Assembly: GCA_905250125.1 (NCBI GenBank)
Contig: CAJNOL010000079.1
Coordinates: forward strand, 213,865-277,864
Length of the DNA stretch: 64,000 bases
DNA from: Rotaria sordida
Lineage: Eukaryota; Rotifera; Eurotatoria; Philodinida; Philodinidae
Direction of reading: 5' to 3'
Position 1 is the stretch's first letter; each line of letters opens with the position of its first letter. Position numbers and translations under genes: made by a program. Below are positions 55,747 through 64,000 of the stretch, one piece after another. The notes beneath the pieces are model-generated. The model saw only the letters and a program-made list of their open reading frames with translations, was not told the origin of the DNA and ran no database searches.

Positions 55747-57325
55747 TTAACGTTTACGAAATCGATATTTGTCAGAATAAAAAACAACTTGACAAAGTAT
55801 AGCTATATCAATACTAATTTGTAACATTCCACAAAGCCAAAATTGTTTTGGTGCATTTCGTAAAATAAAATAAACAGTTTTAAATATATCACCTGATGTC
55901 CACATAAGAACCTTTAAAATAAAAAAAAACGAAAACAAAAATCAAATTCGAATTTTCAAAAAAAACAAACAAACTCACCATTTTTACACTCATTCCTTCA
56001 GTTGATTTCAATCGAAAATTACGCATAAATTGTGGTGTACCTAATAAAGCTTCGAAAAATACAGCTAGAAATCCAATTATTTCAATATAATATGTATTAT
56101 CAAGAAGTAACCATGTTGTTGTACCTTGAATATTCGAAAAAATAAAAAAAATATATATTCTTTTATAAAAGCAAAAAAGAAATCTTACTTAACATGAAAG
56201 TAAATACAAATAAAAATTGAAGATAACTTGTTAATCTATATAAATAAAAATAAATAAAATTGTTTCTTATTTTTTGATTTATCCGTACGTTGTCCATTTC
56301 CAAAAATCATCCATTTGAAAATCAGTAAATTTTTTTTCACGAATATCTGGTGTTACTTCTTTTGTATGTGATAAATTTTGTTGATTAAGAGGTAAATGAT
56401 GAGATACAGATTTTGAATAAACACGTATACAAAGTTCAAGCATAATAAGCATACATATAATCATTATAATAGATTGAACAAGAAGAGGAATTTCAAAATG
56501 TTTACCAAACCAAAATTCAATACGTAAAATATTAGCAATAAGTAATGTAAGACATACATAATTAGAAAAACCTTCAGCATTTTGAGAACGTTGTATTATT
56601 AAATATTGAGGAATATATGGAACAACACCACCAAACTAAAAATTTAAAAATCAAATTTTCAAATGTATGATATACAGAATTGCTGGCGATTAGAAAAATG
56701 ATCATTTGTGTGACATTGGTAGAATTGTATCGATGTTTTAATGAAAAAATTTTCCGCTAGTGAGTCTAAGGATACAGTCAAAATTTTATGGAAGATAAAT
56801 AATTGAGTTTTTGTCATCTGTCTGTAATACATAAAGTTCTTCATTAATTTCATACCTCAAAAATGTGAAACATATTGATCAAATTATTTAACGATACTCT
56901 TCCTTCCGTGATGCAAAATTTTGATTTCTTTTGCAACCATTATACAGTCTGAGATTGTATCTATCTACTGAGTATTCAAAATTTGTCTAATTCGAGTTAG
57001 CAAAAATTGTTCACTGTTTCGCCAACCTATTGAGTTGAAACTTTTTTATTCGAAGGAGGAACAAAATAAAAAAAAGAATACTCGCTACCAACAGTGTCTG
57101 ATACCTATAACAAAACTTTCAGCTCGATCGAACATTGCATCTCGGGAAAATGGAGGAGTCAGTTTTCGCCATTATGAATTCAGTTTCTCATAGAAGACAA
57201 CATTTCGAAGATTGCTAATATTCTCAATAAACAAATATATTTATATTCTATATACAACTTACAATCATAAGAGCTTGTGAAAAAATTCGAATTGTTGCTG
57301 CAAAAATTGAACTTAAGTCTGCCAT
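55747..57325 (-). CDS. SLC66A2: PQ-loop transporter SLC66A2 (PQLC1), 5 exons
   Basis: Multi-pass PQ-loop membrane protein. Exons (minus strand): 57263-57325, 56289-56635, 56189-56235, 55979-56124, 55747-55911; all GT..AG and in phase, 255 aa against 271 in human SLC66A2. The first PQ loop is 'FGGVVPYIPQYLIIQRSQNA' (about residues 22-41), followed by 'NYVCLTLLIANILRIEFWFG'. A cytosolic linker ends 'DDFWKWTT', like the human 'HHFWQWSS'. The second PQ loop region is 'EALLGTPQFMRNFRLKSTEG', and the last exon reads 'VLMWTSGDIFKTVYFILRNA', very close to human. The human protein is assigned to endosome/Golgi trafficking and phospholipid-scrambling control; no substrate can be read from sequence. A splice acceptor (TTTAG) lies 17 bases before the ATG, indicating a 5' untranslated intron or trans-splice site. 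Confidence 0.93.
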
Positions 57326-60300
57326 TGATAATAAATCACTTCTAAATAAAAATAATAATAAATTTGTTGTTTCTATTTGAATAAATAATTATTTGTCTTT
57401 ATTATTTTTAAATTATTGGCTGAATATTCATTGAATTCAATCAAAGATATATTACGTAATCGAATCAAATACTATAGACGAAACAATAATGACAAAGATG
57501 TATAGCGAACAATAACCAATAAGATTAAATAACAGTTGTGCAGAATCTGCCTATGAGCGCTAACAACCGTTGGGGGGGGGGGGGTATTTTTTCAATTTTC
57601 CGAACGAATCTTAGCTTATTTATATATAATTACATCGATAAGATCTTCTACTTTTCTTTTCATTAAACTTCTGAAAGAGTAAGTCATGTCTTTATCGTAG
57701 TGTCAGTATCGTCTACCGTTGTTTACATTGATCATGCATCTTATCACTTGTTTCACCCTATCTCTTTATGCCTATTCATGATATAACATGTACTATTTGT
57801 GTGGATATGACTGTATAGTAGAGCCGAGTATCGGTTTCAAAATAATTTTCTAAAATCGTATGGATCGTTTCATCATATTTAACGTTAATACATTACTTGA
57901 ATATGCATCTTGTAGAGAAATATTTCCTCTTTAAACTCATCTACTTAGACACGCACACAATAATCCTTCGTGTCAAAAATTCTTTTTATTGAAAAAGTAC
58001 GATTTCAAACTTAGAACTAGTCGGATCCGAAAAATATGAAACTGTACGTTTTCAATAAAAAAAAATTTTTTATATAAAGAATTATTTGGGAACCGATGTT
58101 GGGCTCTAGGGTGTAGGTGACCAAAGAAGTAGCATTCATACATCTCCGTTCATATTCACATTTACATCCACACCCTCGTTGTAATTGATTGACTGTATAT
58201 GATGAAGTAGTTGTAACAGTAGAAGCACTGGAGAATAGAATCGGAACGTTATTTTGATCAGCAGATATTGGTTTCATATTTTTCTGTTATTTGAAGCATT
58301 TGAATAGCAAAATGATAAGCAACACTTACAAATATGTTTTCATTACAGTGATTCCTTTCTTTGTCCATTTCATTGAAACATTCGTTTTTCAGAGAATATA
58401 CGGGAGTCCTAGACACTATGTGATAACGACACTTGTGTTACTTTACTACATAGCTCTTAACATTTTCGAAACAGATCATCATGTCTATATTTTTTAAAGT
58501 TAGTGTTTGGAATTTTCAGGGCGCAAGGATCTTCTCCTGCTCCACCCTCTCTTGTAAAATAACAGGGGAGATTTACCTTGCCCTATGGACATTTCTAGAA
58601 TCCACCATCGTTACATTCAGTTGATTCATTTTTTGCAAATTCACTCAATGATTATATGTATATTTGCAATGTGTTAAATAGTGATAGTTGTTTTTTTTTG
58701 AATAAATAGCTTAAACAAGAATACTCGTTTTTCAATTGAATTTTATAGTGGGGAAAATTTTTCACAAAATCTTTGTCGTTCGAGGAAATTTTTTATTTCA
58801 TCGGCAGATTCTGCACTCCTGCTAAATAAGCATGAAAGATATCAATTTTTTTTTTGAAAATATCTTTTAAACATATCGAACAAAATCTCATTATAATATA
58901 AATACTTACAAACTTTTCATTTTTTTTTCTAAAGACTAACCTCTTTTGAATATATATTTCAAAAAAAAAATACTAATATGGATAATTATTAATTTGAATA
59001 TAAGCTTTACCTTGTTTTATTAATTTAATTGTTGTATTAACAGAATAAAATATAAATCTAAAACGAAGAACAATATGAACATAGAAAGTTTGTCAAATAT
59101 GATTGAACTCATATTTTTAGAAAGTCGAACAGCAAAATCTCCTAATAACTAACTTCTCATATTAACAACTGTAAATATGTAATAAATTATTTTTAGAGAA
59201 GAAAAAAAAACACAAATATCAGTTGATTTTCAATTACGAATGACAAAATTTTTTTTCTTGCTGATGACATATACTAAAATATAAAAACATATAATTTTTA
59301 AAATAGAATATGTCTGGATTACCTTACTTCAGCTGAACATAATTAAGATTCTAATAGAGCATGTTGAAGGTCGAAAGAAACAAGCCAAACATATAAGCTG
59401 AAGAATATTACTCATATCGTACATCGATACTATGCACCAATCAAATTACGATTCCTTATTTTACCATCATCCAATTCTTTAGCTTCTTTTCTACTTACAT
59501 ATTAGCTGAACAAACATTTAAAATTCTGAGTAACTCGTAGATAAGTTTTTATTATTTTAAGAATATAAATATGTTAATCATAGCAAATGAATTTATGTGA
59601 AATCGTATGTTCAAGCTCTTTTTTTGCTTCAAAAGTCTTGGATTTATTTTTCAGTTCAGAAAATATTAGAATTTTTTTTTCTATCGTAAAGTTTACATTA
59701 AATCCTAGAGAGCATACTGAATTGAATAAATATTCTTACAATTCATAGCACTCTATGACAAGTTTGCAGAAACATTTACATTTGATCTCATTGTTCATAT
59801 TTATGATACTCTTCAGCTGATTACATCGAAAAAGATCTCTTCGTGAGATAAATCATTTTTTTTTAATATTTATTCTGAAACTACCATTGGCTAATCTGTA
59901 TTGCGATCCAGTGTATTACTTTTAGTATTGAAATTTATTTCACATACTATATGTTTTATGAAGATAAATAATTGAAAAAAAATCACCTTACGACGTAGTG
60001 ACGTTTTTTTTTTGTTGAAAGTGGAGTCCGATAAATTTCTTTTGCAGGTACTAGTACATTTATGAGATAATTTGTGGTTGTTGAAGCATTATTTGTATAG
60101 TAGTTTCTATTACGAAGAGTTTAGTTTAGTTATAATTTTAGTTTTGTTGAACAATATTTCGATTTATTTTAACAAAGATATTTCTTATTAATAAAATTCA
60201 ATGAATAGAAAAAAAGATAATTACTCACTACTAAAGAAAAATCATGAAATATTTATTCTTCGACACAATGTATTTTCCTATGTAGTAATTCTTTCAACCA

Positions 60301-60654
60301 TAGTAGAACGAAATAAAAAAAAACATACGGTTAAATCGTGACTGTCATATGCATTAGGTATAGATCGAAGAAGAACAACAACTGGCATCATAAGTCTACA
60401 AGAAATTAAGCTTATTCTTGTCTAGCATGTCATCATAGTTGTAATCGATTATTATATTTTTACTCCCTTTAATTGATTTACTTCTATAAAAGATTTTTTT
60501 TTAAAATCTAATTATTATTTTCAGCCTTTTATTCGTCCTCGATTGATGATACAAAAAAATTGATTAATTCAAAAATTTGTATTTTTCTACGAACTATACT
60601 TTATTTTATTTAATAAATAGAATATCAGTAAACATCTGATATTGGTTTATTTTC
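57326..60654. other. Intergenic DNA upstream of SLC66A2
   Basis: No gene supported. A poly-G tract occurs at 57572-57584. Two exon-like pieces on the minus strand (59012-59059 and 60331-60400, both flanked by AG/GT) cannot be joined in phase. They might be untranslated leader exons or remnants. Confidence 0.4.
57572..57584. repeat. Poly-G tract
   Basis: Thirteen consecutive G in AT-rich intergenic DNA. Confidence 0.95.
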
Positions 60655-61210
60655 TGTTGTCAAAATATAATTTAAATACGAAAAAGTAGCGGCACAAAAA
60701 ATCCGCAAACAGGGCAGAATCTAACGTGAAATCAAGAATGAACTGATAGAGAAGCATATATAAGCGCACGTCACTAGCCAATGCACGCACCATCTCTGTT
60801 TCCATCATGCTCTGTACGCGTAACCGAGTGTTTCATACGCCACCCATATCAATGACGCACGGACTTACCTGGGTACTGCTGTTATTTGTTAGCATCAACA
60901 GAGGTCACTCTTACCACTAACTGTTATAGTACGGGCTATTGGTCTCTTTTTTCCCCCTTTCACCTGTTCTTCTACGGCATCTCTGACTCATACCAGGGAT
61001 CTGTCTTCACAACCAGTTGTGACTGATATTTGTTTTTATCCACTTATTGATATTGATCATCTACTTGTATCATTGATATTGGTTTTTTCTCAATTATTGA
61101 TGTTGGTTATCCATATTTTTATTGATTTTTTTCCGTTTCTCATTATTATAACCTTCAGTTTCATTGTATTAATAAAACCTCATCATTAATATCCATTACC
61201 CATCTCAACA
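60655..61210 (+). mobile_element. Putative solo LTR or promoter/poly(A) module
   Basis: A 556-bp segment begins TGTTG and ends CAACA, the inverted 5-bp ends common for LTRs. It contains a TATATAAG box (about 60757) and an AATAAAACC poly(A) signal (about 61172), in LTR order, and its first half is clearly richer in G+C than the flanks. No target-site duplication is visible and no second copy occurs in the window, so the boundaries are tentative. Confidence 0.4.
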
Positions 61211-62080
61211 TTGATACACGGTAGGCGAGTTATATCTTTTTTTTTACGTGAGATTTTTCATACCCTTAGTAGATTAGGGTTAGATTTAGTTTGGACAAGA
61301 ATATTTGTCAATTAGACTGAACGAGAATCTCATATTACTAAGCATTCAATCCTTTTGATATTATAATACCATTAAACTAGATTTTTTCAAGAACAAAATG
61401 TTCGAAACGCATAAAGAGAAGTATATACTATAAATGTTTTCTCGGAGATTGAATGAGATGTATTTGCTAGAAAGTTGTGGAAAATGACATTTTTTTTGCT
61501 TGGCTCAACTAGGGATGTACTAAACTCAATTATAGTCATATCCAATTGTTAAAACTGACTGAATTTGGTTATTGCAGAATTACGAATAGTGAAGATATTC
61601 ATATAAATTGATAATTTGATACTAATTTTTTCAAGACCGAACCCAAGTCAAATATTGAAAATGGGTTTAGAATTAGTGTATCTCAAGGCTCAATCATTAG
61701 GATTGTGACACACTTTTCATTTTATAAATGAGAAAAATTTATCTGTGAGGTTTTCTCTTATATACTAAATTTGACGACTTTTCAAAAATAGTTTCTGATA
61801 AATGTCTTTCCATAGAAATAAAACACAATTGAATACGAGGAAGCTTCTATGTTTATAATAAAGCAACATCAAATCGAGTCGGATAGCTGCTAGCAATCAT
61901 TTCTTGACAGTAAAATAACCAGTTTGTTCGTATATTGTGACCAGACTTAGACATATCGACTGCTCTATTATTTAGAATATATATCTATATTCAAGTCTTA
62001 TTATTTACATGTAAAACAAAAATCCGGATTTTTATTTAGAAAAATTTATAAAATTTTTTCGTCTTTGTTTTTTAATTGTC
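61211..62080. other. Intergenic DNA
   Basis: AT-rich, no recognised content. Confidence 0.45.
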
Positions 62081-62299
62081 TTTGAAGGTGAACGTGATAG
62101 TACTCAGCAATTATACGATGATATGACAAGGGGGAACAAGCGTACTTCTGTACTTCTCCGTACTTCTTTGTACTTCTTGGTACTTCTCTTACAGAAAGGC
62201 TATCAAAAACAAATCGGCAATATTATCAAAGACAAAATCGAGGAAAAACAACAAACATCTGTTGCTGTTACTGTTGAACAAATTCAACAGAGAAATTAA
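62081..62299 (+). pseudogene. Coding-like fragment of unknown family
   Basis: A 73-codon open segment is preceded by a possible acceptor and ends TAA. It is hydrophilic, beginning FEGERDSTQQLYDDMTRGNK and ending with a helix-like KDKIEEKQQTSVAVTVEQIQQ stretch. Its composition differs from random AT-rich translation. The opening faintly recalls the helical tail after AIG1/GIMAP GTPase domains, but I cannot confirm this. The middle is disturbed by a short tandem repeat (62142-62189). The Cys/His-rich fragment at 63246-63698, on the same strand, may be a downstream exon of the same dead gene. Confidence 0.4.
62142..62189 (+). repeat. Tandem repeat, GTACTTCTNN units
   Basis: Five consecutive copies of a GTACTTCT core, four of them 10 bp long (GTACTTCTCC, GTACTTCTTT, GTACTTCTTG, GTACTTCTCT) after an initial 8-bp unit. 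Confidence 0.9.
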
Positions 62300-63245
62300 C
62301 TCGATAAGATATCACTTTACGGTTCAGTATAAAGATTAATCATAAATTTAATATCAATACTTTTAATTTTGTTTCTTCATATATATTAATTCATCTTATT
62401 TTGCGCAAATCGTAAGTAAAACAGCAATTGTATTAAAAATTTAAATCTTTTCAAAGAGAAAAAGCTTTAATTGATTCTTTTTGTTTCAAACAATAAATCA
62501 TAATTCGTTGAGTCTAAGATTTGGAAACGTTGTTTTTCTGTAAAAGAAACAGAAGTGATTTGGAAAGTCAACTTAAACTTGTCTATAATATCAACACAAA
62601 CTTAGCATAATACTTCTTGCTTAGCTTGATAGTTTTATCTAGTAAGACCTATATTCAAAGCTTATTTTGACAAATAAAACTAAAATTTTGATGTCAATTT
62701 GCTTCCAAGAGTTCACCCTATTATGTGATGCCAAAAGAATAACTTTTTGAAATGAAGTCAATCCAATGAAGCTTTTCCAAGGTTCACAGATAAAAATTGA
62801 AGAGAACGAACTTTGGCGCTAATAATTTTAGCAGCTTGTCTGAAGGAAAAAAATTTTTATTCTTCGAGTGACCCGAATCCTACTCGAAAAAAATTAGATT
62901 CGGAGTTCTGACTTGGATTCGATGCTAATTATTTCAGATTAAGACAATTAGTACTAAATCGAGTCCAAACCTCTAGAGATTTGGCTCGTCCACTGCCTAC
63001 TAGTGACTATTTTCAAATAGTCCTCAACTCAGAAGAAGTACATTCAAAGATGAAATCATCGCTTATGATATGACTTGACAGTAATATCATTGGATAAAAA
63101 GAGCTCACTTATCTTCCGAAGGAGATGAAGAATGTCTAATAAGTTTTGATCTTTTTAAGTAGTATTCTTTCCTTATATATTTCTTCAGTAGAATAGGTTG
63201 ATATATGCTAGATGAATTTGAGCTTTCTATCTTAAATGAATTGAT
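62300..63245. other. AT-rich spacer between two coding remnants
   Basis: No coding content recognised; could be an intron or an insertion separating the two fragments. Confidence 0.4.
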
Positions 63246-63698
63246 GAGATCAGATTTAAGAAGACACTTCAACAGATTCACCAAGAAAATGAGAAAGAAT
63301 CAAAACATCTTGATAATCAATCTGTCAAACAATGTCCAAAATGTCAACAAAATTATATTCTGGTGAAAGTTAATCACGGCACTTGTCACTATCACGATGG
63401 ATTTGTCATCGATCTTGATCATGATAATAGTTCATTGACCATGTAGTAAGCTCAAAGAATTTGCCAGAAAGCTAAATTCTGGATACATAGTGGCAACAGG
63501 GAACAAAACTTTAAACCACCGAAATTGGCTTGGACATGTTGTTTGGGACTATTTGGAATCGATCAACCATGTCGAGTGGGCATATGTGGACTACCCAAAG
63601 CGCTAAAAGACCAGCAAATTGATCCAAACAAAGATTTGGTAACAGTTGTACAACAACATTTTATGAAACATCAAGCCGCTGTTCAAAATATCAAATAA
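63246..63698 (+). pseudogene. Cys/His-rich (zinc-ribbon-like) coding fragment with two stops
   Basis: A 151-codon stretch is open except for adjacent TAG and TAA codons at 63444-63449. It starts with a charged helix, then CPKCQQNYILVKVNHG and CHYHDGF (C-x2-C, then C-x-Y-H-x-G). After the stops it continues WTCCLGLFG, CRVGICGLPK and a C-terminal DLVTVVQQHFMKH segment. Spacing of Cys and His resembles a bipartite zinc-binding fold of the 'YHxG...WxCC' kind, though I cannot name a family. Both halves remain in the same frame around the stops, so the lesion is recent or the stops have some special explanation. Probably part of a recently dead or mobile gene. Confidence 0.5.
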
Positions 63699-64000
63699 TT
63701 CATGAAGACTTACCTAATAACGTCGACAACGGCACAATCAATGAGTACCTCCAATTGATCATTTACCACCGCACCGTTAGTTATTGCTTACTCGTTGAAA
63801 ATCTAAACTTTTCTTCTATTCACTTTTCTAATAACATTTTGCTTTAGACAATATACTCGAGATCATTTTCTTCATCAGTAGTGACTGATTTACTCAAATC
63901 CCGAAATAAATGAGAAACAAAAGAAAATTTAATATCTAGTGCAATGATCGAAAGGAAAGGGTGTGGTAATCCTAGTGGATGTCGGTATGGTACTGATTTT
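63699..64000. other. Window end, no gene recognised
   Basis: Nothing identifiable; a neighbouring gene could begin beyond the window. Confidence 0.4.

Noticed and set aside
58017..58277. 86-codon minus-strand frame with a CGCKCEYERRC cysteine cluster
   Set aside because: The Cys cluster is suggestive, but the rest is low-complexity and there is no splice or homology support.
59012..60400. Two exon-like minus-strand pieces (59012-59059 and 60331-60400, the latter reading MMPVVVLLRSIPNAYDSHDLT)
   Set aside because: Both have AG and GT flanks, but they cannot be joined to each other or to SLC66A2 in a consistent open phase; no family recognised.

Overview
The window is strongly AT-rich animal genomic DNA. 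Genes are built from many short exons with GT..AG introns, many of them 50-150 bp and some reaching several kb. The gene set (an ezrin/radixin/moesin protein, ERMARD, glycerol kinase 5, a Tctex1 dynein light chain, SLC66A2, mevalonate kinase) is metazoan. A broken ADP-ribosyltransferase/TPR fragment, a Penelope-like element with a GIY-YIG nuclease tail, a Tc1/mariner transposase and a dense population of foldback elements resemble what I know of bdelloid rotifer genomes (Adineta/Rotaria). That assignment is inference from gene and repeat style; no search was run. Two assembly gaps are present (358-367 and 39697-39796).

Layout. Bases 1-8800 are gene-poor and repeat-rich. They hold a long hairpin with a perfect 280-bp core, a decayed Penelope-like retroelement, a mariner transposase split into two inverted pieces, and an ADP-ribosyltransferase/TPR pseudogene fused to one of those pieces. 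At 9008-10011 lies a broken PCED1-like (PC-esterase, SGNH fold) gene on the + strand. From 11352 to 57325 there are seven intact genes, all on the - strand: ERM (13 exons), DYNLT1-like (one exon), a manganese-type cation diffusion facilitator (6 exons), ERMARD (17 exons), GK5 (2 exons), mevalonate kinase (one exon) and SLC66A2/PQLC1 (5 exons). I joined exons by hand from GT/AG sites and phase. Every junction keeps frame, and predicted lengths (561, 112, 444, 631, 550, 326 and 255 aa) are close to the human proteins except for a notably short mevalonate kinase. Bases 57326-64000 are again gene-poor, with an LTR-like promoter/poly(A) module and two decayed coding fragments, one of them Cys/His-rich.

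The intact genes are housekeeping genes with no shared pathway: cortex-membrane linkage, dynein transport, metal export, an ER-membrane protein, glycerol phosphorylation, isoprenoid synthesis and a PQ-loop transporter. The most unusual feature is the density of foldback (long inverted-repeat) elements. At least twelve lie in about 64 kb, five of them inside introns, and one is a 2.4-kb element with arms of about 320 bp. I found no convincing tRNA, rRNA or CRISPR.
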